Below, one piece after another: positions 6,410 to 14,645 of a DNA stretch of 62,234 nt (its first letter is position 1; every line of letters starts with the position of its first letter). Made by a program: the position numbers and the translations under genes. The stretch comes from a virus, in IMG/VR virus record IMGVR_UViG_3300017692_000001, positions 1 through 62,234 of that record, one strand, 5' to 3'. The notes under the pieces were generated by a model. That model made no database searches and was not told where the DNA came from. It saw nothing but the letters and a program-made list of their open reading frames with translations.

Positions 6410-6922
6410 ATGGATACCACCGACAAACCCACTCGCCTGTTCATCGACGACAAGGTCGAACTGATGCGCAGCCTCACCGCCGAAGGAAAGAAGCAGATGA
6501 ACACGCTAATCGACGCATTCGATCGCATGGGCGTGGTTGTCGTCGGTGCGACGGCTGGCGTTGGCCAGGCCCTCGACAGTCTGCGTAAGGGCATGGAGCG
6601 TGTCGAGACCCTACCGACGATCGCTTTCCCACATAACGATCGAATCCTCGACCTGAAGGAGACGTTCAGACGGAAGAACAGCGAAGCGGTGCATCGTGAG
6701 ATCGAGCCGCAACTGCTCGAACGCATGTACGGCGTCACCGGTCGACCCGGCCCGCACTTCGCATACAGCACACCGTGGGCGTTCATGTCCCGCAAGGAGC
6801 GCAAGGCCAAGCGGCCGATCAAGCTGGCCGCGGAGGCGCTGGCCCGGGGTGAACATCGTTACTACAGCGGCGCCAAACTGGCACGCAAAGCGGCCAAGGG
6901 CCAGATCGGTGGTGTGAAGTGA
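6410..6922 (+). CDS. Hypothetical protein (170 aa)
   Basis: Not recognised. A glycine-rich hydrophobic stretch near residues 38-55 (FDRMGVVVVGATAGVGQALD) could be a membrane-inserting segment. The C-terminal 45 residues are strongly basic (SRKERKAKRPIKLAAEALAR, KLARKAAKGQIGG), suggesting nucleic acid or ribosome contact. The GTG start of the next gene overlaps its stop. Confidence 0.6.
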   Translation: MDTTDKPTRLFIDDKVELMRSLTAEGKKQMNTLIDAFDRMGVVVVGATAGVGQALDSLRKGMERVETLPTIAFPHNDRILDLKETFRRKNSEAVHREIEPQLLERMYGVTGRPGPHFAYSTPWAFMSRKERKAKRPIKLAAEALARGEHRYYSGAKLARKAAKGQIGGVK

Positions 6923-7185
6923 TTCGTCTGCGCGTGCTTTTGTCGTTGGCCATAACCCTGGCCCTTACTGCCTGTGTTCGAGATCCGATGGAGACGGTGC
7001 AGTCCGATAACGCTGACGTGAAGATCGAACGGCTGTTCACCCACGATGGTGTGACCGTCTATCGCTTTTTCGACGGACGGTTTGTCTACTTCACCGTGCC
7101 GGCCACGCTGGTGCAGAGTGAAATTCAGTGCGGCAAGACCACATGCCCGCAGTTCAACATCCCCGCCAACAAGGTGCCGAAGTGA
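6919..7185 (+). CDS. Small lipoprotein (88 aa)
   Basis: Starts with GTG at 6919, overlapping the previous TGA. The signal peptide MIRLRVLLSLAITLALTAC ends in a good lipobox (LTAC, Cys19). The mature part resembles DUF4884-type small phage or plasmid lipoproteins (DGVTVYRFFDGRFVYF) and has a CGKTTC pair. It probably faces the periplasm, where early phage lipoproteins can block superinfection; the role is inferred only. Confidence 0.65.
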   Translation: MIRLRVLLSLAITLALTACVRDPMETVQSDNADVKIERLFTHDGVTVYRFFDGRFVYFTVPATLVQSEIQCGKTTCPQFNIPANKVPK

Positions 7186-7358
7186 TCCGCCTCTACATCC
7201 TCCTGCTTGCCCTGGTGGCCATGTTCATCCACGGCCAGTACATCGGCCCGTGGCTCTACGCCATGAACCGACCGCTCCTCGACGCCGTCTCGTCCTGGGT
7301 GATGATCCTGCTGGTGGTCTTCGTCGTTGCCTCCATCTGCTACGCCTTCTTCGACTGA
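7182..7358 (+). CDS. Small membrane protein (58 aa)
   Basis: A GTG start at 7182 coupled to the previous stop gives VIRLYILLLALVAMFIHGQY then a loop and a second helix (SSWVMILLVVFVVASICYAF). Two membrane spans with almost no soluble part. Its stop overlaps the next ATG. Lipoprotein plus two-span partner in tandem suggests they work together in the envelope. Confidence 0.6.
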   Translation: MIRLYILLLALVAMFIHGQYIGPWLYAMNRPLLDAVSSWVMILLVVFVVASICYAFFD

Positions 7359-7537
7359 TGAGCAGCAAGACCATCGCTGAACAGTTGGCCAAGAAGATCC
7401 CGGCCTACTCCACCATTCACGTCGTGCTGGTCACACCGGAAGGCGTGAAGCTCCCCTTCACCTATCACAACATCACCGTCGAGAAGTGGGCCGCGATCGT
7501 CCGTGGCCTCGAAGACGCAACCAAGGATCAACGATGA
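7358..7537 (+). CDS. Small hypothetical protein (59 aa)
   Basis: ATG at 7358 shares its A with the previous stop. Short soluble protein, MSSKTIAEQLAKKIPAYSTI then a beta hairpin-like VVLVTPEGVKLPFTYHNI and a final helix. Unknown function; real because it is coupled on both sides. Confidence 0.6.
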   Translation: MSSKTIAEQLAKKIPAYSTIHVVLVTPEGVKLPFTYHNITVEKWAAIVRGLEDATKDQR

Positions 7538-8040
7538 AACGCTACGACCCCTTTGCCGACATCCACGACAAGCGCATATCCGAACTCGACGAAGAACAAA
7601 CCGAACGTGCACATGAACTGTGGGGCCGCCGCAACCTCGACATGAAGCATGTGGCCTATGGCTCGCTGATCCAGTCGCTGTTCATGCAGGTCGACCGACT
7701 GCGCCTGGCACGTCGTCGCCTGCAGGCCATCGCACTGTCCGAACCCAACCAGGTGGCCATGACTGTGTGGGTCGACGAGAACAGTAACGAGGCGCCGAAG
7801 GTGCTGTCGTGGAACAGCATACCGACAGGTGAATACGCGCTGTACCTGCAGCCGCGCAAGCCCGTCGACCAGGACGAGCCCTTCCGTCCCCAACAACCTG
7901 GCGTCCGAATTCCGGTCGATCCGAAACCAATCGACCAAGTACCGCTGCGCATGGAGCGCGACGGTTTCAAGAGCACGGTGAAGTGGTTCTTCATCATCCT
8001 GGCAATCATCATCTTCATCATGTGGAAGGTCGGAAAATGA
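7534..8040 (+). CDS. C-terminally membrane-anchored protein (168 aa)
   Basis: The ATG at 7534 overlaps the preceding stop. The first 65 residues are charged and helical (LFMQVDRLRLARRRLQAIAL), the middle is proline-rich (PRKPVDQDEPFRPQQPGVRI), and a single hydrophobic helix closes the protein (WFFIILAIIIFIMWKVGK), predicting a tail-anchored protein with its bulk in the cytoplasm. No family recognised. Confidence 0.65.
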   Translation: MKRYDPFADIHDKRISELDEEQTERAHELWGRRNLDMKHVAYGSLIQSLFMQVDRLRLARRRLQAIALSEPNQVAMTVWVDENSNEAPKVLSWNSIPTGEYALYLQPRKPVDQDEPFRPQQPGVRIPVDPKPIDQVPLRMERDGFKSTVKWFFIILAIIIFIMWKVGK

Positions 8041-9455
8041 TCACGGATAACTTCAAAGGCGACGACGTTGCCCTCCTGTCGAGCATCGAATCGCTGCTCA
8101 ATCTCGACGCTGCCGGCGCGCTGGTGCCGCATGGCATCGGCGGCCATGCTCGCGATCTGTTATCGGCAGCACATTGCCGGCTGAAGGCGTCTGCAGAGAC
8201 CGACGTCCGCAAGATCATGCTGGATGTCGTGCCGGGCGACGGCATGGGCTACGAGGTCTACGCCAAGACCAATCAGGACGTGATCGATCGGTTGTCGAAG
8301 GTCGACGCCGAACTCGAAGACTGGCAACTCGGGATCAAGCGTCTGCCTCGAACAGCACGAGAGGTCTTCGATCTGCTGGTCGCCACGATGGAAGCGGACA
8401 ACGGGTCCAAGTACCGCACCACCAGCGAGCAGTTTGAGATGGCCGAGGTCCCGATATGCGAACTCCTGAACAAAGGGTATTTCAAGGACAGCCCCGAAGA
8501 CCTTGAGGGGTCCTTCTGGATGTGCATCGGAGGCGATCAAGAGGACGCCGAGAAGTTCTTCGAGCGGGCCGTCGAAGCCTACCGGCTGCTATACATCGTG
8601 ATGAGCCATGTCTTCAACGGACAGCCGCTCGACGCCGATGTCCCGGTCATCGAGATCAGCTACCTGCTGCGCGACGTGGTGAACCAGGAAGGCATGGTCA
8701 GTCCCACCATGCCGGACTACGCGGAGAAGGTGGCCATGTGGCTCGCGAACATCGACGACCAGGTCAAGCCGGCCGACGAGATAGCCTGCGGCACAAACAC
8801 CTGTCTACCGGAAGACAAGCACGTCGCAGGGTGCCATCTCGCCACCTCGGTCAAAGGCTGGTTGGCAGCATTGGCAGATGCGTATCACTGTCAGGCGTTA
8901 GACGCGCACACCCGTGGCAAGTTGAAAGAAGTGTTGACCCATCTCGCTGCCGCACCGTCCGCCGTCGTATCGGAGTACCTGGCCAAAACGGACAACGACC
9001 TGCTCACCAATGAAGAGGGTGGCGTGGAGGCCGACGGTTATGCAATCGAAGCGGCTTATCAGGCAGGCTTTCAGACCATCAACGACAACGCCGACGTGTT
9101 TTGCGCGAGTGCCCGGCAGATCGCAGCCCTGGTCCGCAGTTATCGGCAGCGTGCCGAATCGCTGTCCCATCTCGAAGTGCTGTCCAAAGCCCTCGAAGAG
9201 ATGATCGGCATGCTCGAAGAACGCGAGTGGGCCGAGCACGTCAGCACGATCCACAAGCACCCGCTGGCCGTCCGACTGGAAGCAGTCATCACGGACATGC
9301 ACAACGAAATCGGCAACAGCGAGGTCGGTCGCGCCCTGTTGGATGAAGTGAAGAAGTGCTTCACCCGCGATGACGATCTGCCGAACGACCTGCTGCCGCG
9401 GATCGATGCGTACCTGAAAGAAGGCAACGACGATGACGAAGCCACGCCCGCCTGA
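8037..9455 (+). CDS. Large hypothetical early protein (472 aa)
   Basis: The largest product of the rightward early block. Largely helical and acidic, with several cysteines (VPICELLNKGYF, FWMCIGGDQEDAEKF, EIACGTNTCLPEDKHVAGCH). No catalytic motif recognised. It ends in an acidic run (EGNDDDEATPA) resembling but not matching the DEI tail of other proteins here. The next gene starts 23 bases before its stop. Possible host-interaction factor; evidence is positional only. Confidence 0.65.
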   Translation: MITDNFKGDDVALLSSIESLLNLDAAGALVPHGIGGHARDLLSAAHCRLKASAETDVRKIMLDVVPGDGMGYEVYAKTNQDVIDRLSKVDAELEDWQLGIKRLPRTAREVFDLLVATMEADNGSKYRTTSEQFEMAEVPICELLNKGYFKDSPEDLEGSFWMCIGGDQEDAEKFFERAVEAYRLLYIVMSHVFNGQPLDADVPVIEISYLLRDVVNQEGMVSPTMPDYAEKVAMWLANIDDQVKPADEIACGTNTCLPEDKHVAGCHLATSVKGWLAALADAYHCQALDAHTRGKLKEVLTHLAAAPSAVVSEYLAKTDNDLLTNEEGGVEADGYAIEAAYQAGFQTINDNADVFCASARQIAALVRSYRQRAESLSHLEVLSKALEEMIGMLEEREWAEHVSTIHKHPLAVRLEAVITDMHNEIGNSEVGRALLDEVKKCFTRDDDLPNDLLPRIDAYLKEGNDDDEATPA

Positions 9456-9825
9456 AGAGGCCAGCAACACTCGTCGGGTGTTGTTCTGCCTGTCGCTCTA
9501 TGCACCGATGACCCGTGCCGAGATCGCGCAGACAACCGGCCTGACGAGCGACGAGGTCAAGGCAGCCATAGACATCCAGCGCCGCCGCTTTGGCACCGAT
9601 CAGATCTACATGATCGACTGGCGTGGCGAGGAAGCACTGTACGCCCTTGGCCCTGGTATTGACGCGCCGCGACCGTCCGACGTGCGCGCTGGCCGGGTCA
9701 AACGCAACTACCGTCAGCGCGCCGAGTCCGATGGCCAGCCCAAGGTGATCATCAAACCGTATCAAGGAATGGTCGGCGTGCCGGCGCATCCGTTCGACGG
9801 GCTACTGAAAGGAAAGCAATCATGA
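9433..9825 (+). CDS. Putative winged-helix DNA-binding protein (130 aa)
   Basis: Residues 15-55 look like a helix-turn-helix: RRVLFCLSLYAPMTRAEIAQ followed by TGLTSDEVKAAIDIQRRRFG, a pattern common in MarR/ArsR-like winged helices (three helices, then a wing-like strand pair around YMIDWRGEEALYAL). The C-terminus is basic. It could regulate the early operons, for example at the paired half-site promoters. Moderately confident in the fold, not in the target. Confidence 0.5.
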   Translation: MTKPRPPEEASNTRRVLFCLSLYAPMTRAEIAQTTGLTSDEVKAAIDIQRRRFGTDQIYMIDWRGEEALYALGPGIDAPRPSDVRAGRVKRNYRQRAESDGQPKVIIKPYQGMVGVPAHPFDGLLKGKQS

Positions 9826-10010
9826 GTCAACGACCATCTGTCATCTCCTGCCGAGTGTTCGGTGGACGAAGTCCTTCGACCGGCCTGACCGTCGGCTCGC
9901 GCCACCGCTGGCCCGACGGATGGGGCAAAGGGCAGTGCCTGTTCTGCGGCAAGTACCTCGAAGACGTGCTTGAGAAAAAGCAGCCCGTCGCGCCGAAGCC
10001 CAATGCCTGA
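9822..10010 (+). CDS. Small CxxC-containing protein (62 aa)
   Basis: Contains RHRWPDGWGKGQCLFCGKYL. Only CLFC is a clear metal-type pair, so a complete zinc site would need dimerisation or other ligands. Coupled to its neighbours (ATGA at 9822-9825; the next ATG is at 10003). Function unknown. Confidence 0.55.
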   Translation: MSQRPSVISCRVFGGRSPSTGLTVGSRHRWPDGWGKGQCLFCGKYLEDVLEKKQPVAPKPNA

Positions 10011-10179
10011 CGACGTCAAACCGTTCCCCGGGCGGCACCCCTACCGGGACCTGGGATCACTGCACGACGAGATCGTTGCGCTGGTCCTGCAATACGACGG
10101 CCGGTGTTCACTGGCCGAAGCTCTAGGCGTTCTGCGCCTGGTCGAAGACACCCTCATCAAGAAGAACACAGCAACATGA
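10003..10179 (+). CDS. Small hypothetical protein (58 aa)
   Basis: Overlaps the previous gene by eight bases. Starts MPDDVKPFPGRHPYRDLGSL, then a helix (DEIVALVLQYDGRCSLAEAL). No recognised family. The start of the next gene overlaps its stop. Confidence 0.55.
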   Translation: MPDDVKPFPGRHPYRDLGSLHDEIVALVLQYDGRCSLAEALGVLRLVEDTLIKKNTAT

Positions 10180-10475
10180 AAATCATCAACGTCGAAGTAC
10201 CGGACATTCCTGCAGCGAACGACGAGATGTCTGCGAATCAGATCGTCGACTTGGTCATGGGTCTGACTGCATCTATCAACGCGGTCTGCGTGGGCCAGCC
10301 GGTCGAAGCTGTCTGCGACGCGCTGGTCACGCTCTATGTCCGTGTGCTGGTGCTATTTCCACCCGAGCGCGACCGCCACAGCGTCGAGATCCTGCGAGGT
10401 ATGGCTGACGGCCTTGAAAGCGGTGAGGTCCGCGCGCACTACAGCCAGCAACAAGGAAAGGACACCCTGCAATGA
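10176..10475 (+). CDS. Hypothetical protein (99 aa)
   Basis: Acidic N-terminus (MKIINVEVPDIPAANDEMSA) followed by hydrophobic helices (IVDLVMGLTASINAVCVGQP, LVTLYVRVLVLFPPERDRH). Coupled on both sides. Not recognised. Confidence 0.6.
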   Translation: MKIINVEVPDIPAANDEMSANQIVDLVMGLTASINAVCVGQPVEAVCDALVTLYVRVLVLFPPERDRHSVEILRGMADGLESGEVRAHYSQQQGKDTLQ

Positions 10476-10843
10476 CCAACGTCATCCCATTCCCACGCCG
10501 ATACCCGCTGCCGGGCAGCATGATGCCTCGCGCACGCCAGGCAGTCCGCAAGCCCGATATACCGCCGCTGCGTCGACCGGTGATCGACTGGCAGCAGTCG
10601 GACAAACCGCTGGTCCGTCCGCGATTCATCTTCAAGAACGCGCCCGACGGCTTCAAGCCCGCCTATGGCCAGAAGTTTCAACTCACGTTGTGGCTGTCGG
10701 CCAACCCGCGGGCGCAGGCCGAGTGGAGTTTCATCACCGAACTCACCTTCGAGGGCGGCGGATGGGTCACGGACGTGCTGCCCTGCACGATCCCGGCCGA
10801 AGTGAACTACCAGTACATCGTCAAACCCTACACCGGAGGCTGA
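10472..10843 (+). CDS. Hypothetical protein (123 aa)
   Basis: A proline- and arginine-rich N-terminal third is followed by a beta-rich domain (FQLTLWLSANPRAQAEWSFI, LTFEGGGWVTDVLPCTIPAE) ending in YIVKPYTGG. Unknown function. Its stop joins the next start through TGATCATG. Confidence 0.6.
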   Translation: MTNVIPFPRRYPLPGSMMPRARQAVRKPDIPPLRRPVIDWQQSDKPLVRPRFIFKNAPDGFKPAYGQKFQLTLWLSANPRAQAEWSFITELTFEGGGWVTDVLPCTIPAEVNYQYIVKPYTGG

Positions 10844-10845
10844 TC

Positions 10846-11253
10846 ATGGTCGAGCCAGAAAACATCCCCGCCAGCACCACCATCGCCGCGCTGCAAAAGC
10901 ATCTCGACACCACACCCTTTCAGCCGATCGACCCGACGCTGGTTAAAGAGGCCATCAGGCTGATCGAGTTCTTCCGTGCACCGCAGCAATACATCCTGAC
11001 CGACGAACTCCGCGGCATCCTGGGGACGATCTGCTTTCAGGCGGTGAACCTGGCCAGGCTGCTGCGCGAATCGGACTCAGCGCTGGTCGCTCACAAGGCC
11101 GAAGACGAGCAGGCCGTAGTGATCCATTGGAAACTGAACCTCTACCTCAAGCACGGCGCCGACTGGCCCGAATACGCATCGCGCGACATCACGCGCATGG
11201 TGGAGATCGTCGAGAAGAAACGCGCAGCAGCGACGCCCGATGCCAGCGCGTAA
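10846..11253 (+). CDS. Hypothetical protein (135 aa)
   Basis: ATG at 10846 follows GGAGG at close spacing. Helical throughout (LVKEAIRLIEFFRAPQQYIL, ELRGILGTICFQAVNLARLL), ending in a basic helix (DITRMVEIVEKKRAAATPDA). No family recognised. The next gene begins 14 bases before its stop. Confidence 0.6.
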   Translation: MVEPENIPASTTIAALQKHLDTTPFQPIDPTLVKEAIRLIEFFRAPQQYILTDELRGILGTICFQAVNLARLLRESDSALVAHKAEDEQAVVIHWKLNLYLKHGADWPEYASRDITRMVEIVEKKRAAATPDASA

Positions 11254-11524
11254 ACGCAACCCGAGAACCTGGCACACCGGCCGGCCGCCACACGTCGGCT
11301 GGTGGCAGGCGTCCACTGGCCGCGACAAGAACGTCTGGCGCTGGTGGAATGGTCGACTGTGGTCGTCGAGCATGCGGTTCGACGCGCCGGCCCACCTGGC
11401 TGTCATCGCGGCATACCAGGCTGCACCCCACCTGATCAACCGGCTGGTCAAGTGGACCTACTACTGGCCCGCCAACGCGCGGGTGCCACGGATCAACCCC
11501 AAGAAGATCCGGCAAAACGCTTGA
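11240..11524 (+). CDS. Small tryptophan-rich basic protein (94 aa)
   Basis: Contains eight to nine tryptophans, including GWWQAS, WRWWNGRLW and WTYYW, and is strongly basic at both ends. Last gene of the first rightward transcript; its end overlaps the -35 box of the next promoter at 11521. Composition suggests binding of nucleic acid or membrane, but I recognise no family. Confidence 0.55.
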   Translation: MPARKRNPRTWHTGRPPHVGWWQASTGRDKNVWRWWNGRLWSSSMRFDAPAHLAVIAAYQAAPHLINRLVKWTYYWPANARVPRINPKKIRQNA

Positions 11525-11549
11525 CATTCTTACGCGCTGACAAGATACT
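11521..11549 (+). promoter_or_regulatory. Second rightward early promoter
   Basis: TTGACA (11521-11526), 17 bp, GATACT (11544-11549), with half-sites TGACAT-N9-CTGACA at 11522-11542, the same layout as at 4503. Start codon at 11579. It re-initiates transcription for the second rightward gene group. Confidence 0.75.
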
Positions 11550-11578
11550 GCGCGTACCAACAACACACTGGAAACGAT

Positions 11579-12064
11579 ATGAGCATCGAACTCGCAGACG
11601 ATGGCAAGGGACAACCGTCGCTCGATGACCGGGTCCCCAAGGACAAACGCATTGCCATCGTGCAGCACGCAGTCGACGAGTTGATGTTGCTTGCCGCCAA
11701 ACTTGGCTGCGTGGTGCAGATCAAGACGCATGCCGTGGGCCTGTTCAAAGGTACTGCTCACGCGAGCGTACTGACGCGCGACGATGCTGTTGCGAAAGAG
11801 ACCGCGCGTCGCATGGCGTTGAACGTGGCGTTCGGGAAGATGGGTATGCGGCGCGACGGTTATTTCGGTGGCGTCGCGCAGTACGGCATGACGCCGTCCG
11901 AGATCAAGCCCGACACCAACCGTCCGAACGACCGCTATCTGAACGAGTGCCCTGCCAACGGCACGTCATGTTCGTTCAGCGCCAACGGTCCGGCTGGAGA
12001 AACGCAATGCGATCACTGCGGCCAAGTGCCCGAGTCCCACCCCGCGCGTTGGGGTAACTATTGA
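11579..12064 (+). CDS. Hypothetical protein with C-terminal zinc-ribbon-like motif (161 aa)
   Basis: First gene behind the 11521 promoter (CTGGAAACGAT before the ATG). The N-terminal 110 residues form an alpha/beta domain (RIAIVQHAVDELMLLAAKLG, TRRMALNVAFGKMGMRRDGY-like helix). The C-terminus carries cysteines as C-x6-C-x13-C-x2-C (ECPANGTSC to QCDHCG), likely one zinc site. Family not recognised. Confidence 0.6.
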   Translation: MSIELADDGKGQPSLDDRVPKDKRIAIVQHAVDELMLLAAKLGCVVQIKTHAVGLFKGTAHASVLTRDDAVAKETARRMALNVAFGKMGMRRDGYFGGVAQYGMTPSEIKPDTNRPNDRYLNECPANGTSCSFSANGPAGETQCDHCGQVPESHPARWGNY

Positions 12065-12066
12065 TC

Positions 12067-12456
12067 ATGGACAAGCCCAAGTATCAAAAGCCACCGAAGA
12101 AGCCGCCTGTAGAAAGCAAGCGCATCCGCAAGGCCCGCATCAACCGCGAACTGATGGCCAAGGCAGCAGGACAGACGGCCTGGCCGATCGACCCGAAGGT
12201 CGCATCCAAGACGATGGCCGGCCCCGTGCGTGGCCTGCCGCGCGACATCGAGAAGTTCAAGGCCGAGAACGACTACGAGCACAACCCTCCCCACTGCCAC
12301 AACTGCACGCACTTCCAGGTGCACAAGCGGATGATGATCAACAGCATCCCGGTGCACAACGTGCCGGATATGTGTGGTCTCGGCAGTTTCCGTGTCAAAC
12401 CCAACGCCATCTGCAACGCCTGGCAAGGCCGAGATGGATCAACCCTCGAAAGCTGA
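12067..12456 (+). CDS. Small cysteine-rich, basic protein (129 aa)
   Basis: ATG at 12067 is taken; an overlapping TTG at 12061 is less likely. The N-terminal 40 residues are very basic (PKYQKPPKKPPVESKRIRKA). The C-terminal part has CHNCTHF, a later CGLGSF and CNAW, four cysteines plus several histidines, which suggests a metal-bound fold. Possible nucleic acid binding. No family recognised. Confidence 0.6.
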   Translation: MDKPKYQKPPKKPPVESKRIRKARINRELMAKAAGQTAWPIDPKVASKTMAGPVRGLPRDIEKFKAENDYEHNPPHCHNCTHFQVHKRMMINSIPVHNVPDMCGLGSFRVKPNAICNAWQGRDGSTLES

Positions 12457-12458
12457 TC

Positions 12459-13175
12459 ATGACCAATGCAGACGACGCACGCGCCATCCTTCTTCACATC
12501 GCAGACAGTCTCGGCGTGAACGCTGAAGAGGCACAACATCTCGAAAACACAGCACTGTACGCCGAGCATATCCAGCCTCGGATCAAGGCAATACAGGCTC
12601 TCGGTAAACAGGCCATGAGCCCGACCGACTCGCCCCTGATGCAAGTCTTACGCGATCCCCTGCCTGTCAGCTTCAAGGCTTTTCAGATGGGCGTGGCCAT
12701 GTGGATGCGCAAGTGCTTTGGGCCGCACAAGCCCGCGGTCGCACAGACAGCCGAGCCGACCGACGACGGCTACGCGCGCAACGTGCGGCACTGGCGCTTC
12801 TTTGAAGAGGTCGTCGAGACCATGCAGGCCGGTAGCATCCCGAAATCGGATCTGCTGGCCCTGGTCGACTACACCTACGACCGGCCAGTCGGTGTGTTCC
12901 GCCAAGAGATCGGCGGCGTGCTGATCACACTGGCGGCGCTGTGCAATCGCGAAGAAGTCAGCATGGAACAGGCCGGCATGGATGAACTCATGCGCATCAG
13001 CACACCCGAGATGATCGAGAAGATCCGCGCCAAGCAGGCCACCAAGCCGCGGTTCAGTGCACTGCCCGAGGCCGTGCCGACGGCTGACGCACTGGCCGCT
13101 GCTGCGGGTCGCATCGTCAATGCGCAGGCCGAGATGGCACGGCTCAAGGTCGAGCAGCAGAAGGGTATGTTATGA
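12459..13175 (+). CDS. MazG-like nucleotide pyrophosphohydrolase (238 aa)
   Basis: Member of the all-alpha NTP pyrophosphatase group found in many phages. The domain (about residues 105-215) shows WRFFEEVVETMQAGSIPKSD, then VDYTYDRPVGVFRQEIGGVL with the metal-binding Glu/Asp pattern, LAALC, and the family's closing EMIEKIRAKQATKP and LPEA. It should hydrolyse (d)NTPs to the monophosphate and pyrophosphate. Family members in phages remove modified or host nucleotides or damp alarmone signalling. The N-terminal 90 residues are an extra helical region. A second pyrophosphohydrolase lies at 58030-58527. Confidence 0.75.
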   Translation: MTNADDARAILLHIADSLGVNAEEAQHLENTALYAEHIQPRIKAIQALGKQAMSPTDSPLMQVLRDPLPVSFKAFQMGVAMWMRKCFGPHKPAVAQTAEPTDDGYARNVRHWRFFEEVVETMQAGSIPKSDLLALVDYTYDRPVGVFRQEIGGVLITLAALCNREEVSMEQAGMDELMRISTPEMIEKIRAKQATKPRFSALPEAVPTADALAAAAGRIVNAQAEMARLKVEQQKGML

Positions 13176-13618
13176 CCCTCGAAAGCAGATCCATCATCAC
13201 TTGCACGACCGAGCGCATGAGCGACCAGTTCATGAAGCTCCACATGACGATCGGCAAGTTCCCGATCACGCTGCACCACTTCACCGGACCGGACGTCGAC
13301 GGGCCGCACGACCATCCGTTCTCGTTCTTCACTACCATCATCGCGGGCAGCTACGTCGAAGAGGTATGGGGCATCAATCCCCGTGATCGACTATGGCATT
13401 GCAGGCGAGTGCATCGCTACGCTGGCAACACCCACTTCGTGCATGGCGAAGACATCCATCGCATCGTCGAACTGCCTGACGGTGAATGCATCACTTCCGT
13501 GAAGTGGTGTGAAGGGATCGCGCCACGTCGTCAGCCGCGGTTCTGGCGCTTCGACAACGGCGTGGCTTCGTCGCGCCAGTGGGACGAGCAGACGTTCGTG
13601 CCGTACCGGCCGGAGTGA
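13172..13618 (+). CDS. Cupin-fold protein (148 aa)
   Basis: A single small beta-barrel of cupin type is suggested by GPHDHPFSFFTTIIAGSYVE (first cupin motif: two His and a Glu) and by the later His of HFVHGEDIHRIVEL (second motif), which together would bind one divalent metal. Substrate unknown; small phage cupins may modify nucleotides or sugars. Its ATG overlaps the MazG-like gene's stop, hinting at a shared pathway in nucleotide metabolism. Confidence 0.6.
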   Translation: MTLESRSIITCTTERMSDQFMKLHMTIGKFPITLHHFTGPDVDGPHDHPFSFFTTIIAGSYVEEVWGINPRDRLWHCRRVHRYAGNTHFVHGEDIHRIVELPDGECITSVKWCEGIAPRRQPRFWRFDNGVASSRQWDEQTFVPYRPE

Positions 13619-13658
13619 CAGGCAGAATCCACCCTCTTTCACATTACCAGGACTCACC

Positions 13659-14642
13659 ATGCTACCGACCAAGCTGTTCCGCAACATGATCCCGTTCATC
13701 AACCGATCGGGTAAGACGCTGAACCTCGACGACTTCACCAACTTCGATGGCATGCACGTTGCCGAGCCCGTGCCGTCGTCCTGGGGCAGCAACGGCTTTG
13801 CTTATGTCGAGGCCGAGGCGCACACCGTTGACGTGCAGGGCGCCGCCCAACTGCTGCTCTACCAGTTCAACGACAAGGTCCTGCCCGGCAGCACGCGCGA
13901 CGAGGAAGTCCGCAAGCGCGTCGAAAAGCTGCAGGAGCAGCAGGGCCGCAAGATCGGCAAGAAGGAGTACCGCGAGGTCCGAGACGAAGTGGAGATGACG
14001 CTGCTGACCAAGGCGATGATCCGTCGTTCGTTCGTTCCGGTGCTCATCGTCGACGACTACATCATGGTGTTCACCAGCAGCGCCAAGAAGGCCGACATGG
14101 TCGCCACCGCGCTGATGGTGGCCTATGGCCCGAACGCCGACAAGGCCATGCTGCTGCACAACCTGGTGCACTCGGTGGTGCTGAACCCGGGCAACCTGCT
14201 GCGGCCAGTCGCACAGGCCATCGACGTGGACACGGGCGGCGGGGTGGTGTTCTCGCCGACCAGTTCGGTGGTGCTGAAGGGCGCCGAGAAGCAGGTCATC
14301 CGCATCAAGGACAAGAGCGTCAACAGCCACGACGTGCAGGAACTGCTCAAGCAGGACTACTCGGTCGAGAGTGTCGGCATGGATGTCACCGGCCCGGTCG
14401 ATGCGTCGTTCGTGGTCACGGACAAGCTGATTTTCAAGGGCATCAAGATCGAAGGTGTGAAGCCCGACAAGGACGAAGACGCCAAGTTCAACAACATCTG
14501 GCTGGTCGCGCAGGCGATGGAAACGCTGCTCGACAACGTGATCGAATCGCTCGACGGTCTCGGCGAGGTCACGTTGACTGCTGCGCCTGATGCACCACCG
14601 CGGCCGGACGAAACGCCGGTTGAAGACGACGACGAGATCTGA
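13659..14642 (+). CDS. rdgC: RdgC-like recombination-associated protein (327 aa)
   Basis: ATG at 13659 follows CCAGGACTCACC. Similarity to bacterial RdgC is clear in the N-terminal half: KVLPGSTRDEEVRKRVEKLQ followed by EQQGRKIGKKEYREVRDEV and LLTKAMIRRS, then IMVFTSSAKKAD. RdgC forms a ring dimer around dsDNA and limits RecA access. In a phage it could protect replicating DNA or steer recombination away from host RecA. The length is close to bacterial RdgC (about 300 residues) with an added acidic tail ending VEDDDEI, the tag shared by 13 other proteins here. Confidence 0.8.
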   Translation: MLPTKLFRNMIPFINRSGKTLNLDDFTNFDGMHVAEPVPSSWGSNGFAYVEAEAHTVDVQGAAQLLLYQFNDKVLPGSTRDEEVRKRVEKLQEQQGRKIGKKEYREVRDEVEMTLLTKAMIRRSFVPVLIVDDYIMVFTSSAKKADMVATALMVAYGPNADKAMLLHNLVHSVVLNPGNLLRPVAQAIDVDTGGGVVFSPTSSVVLKGAEKQVIRIKDKSVNSHDVQELLKQDYSVESVGMDVTGPVDASFVVTDKLIFKGIKIEGVKPDKDEDAKFNNIWLVAQAMETLLDNVIESLDGLGEVTLTAAPDAPPRPDETPVEDDDEI

Positions 14643-14645
14643 AGC

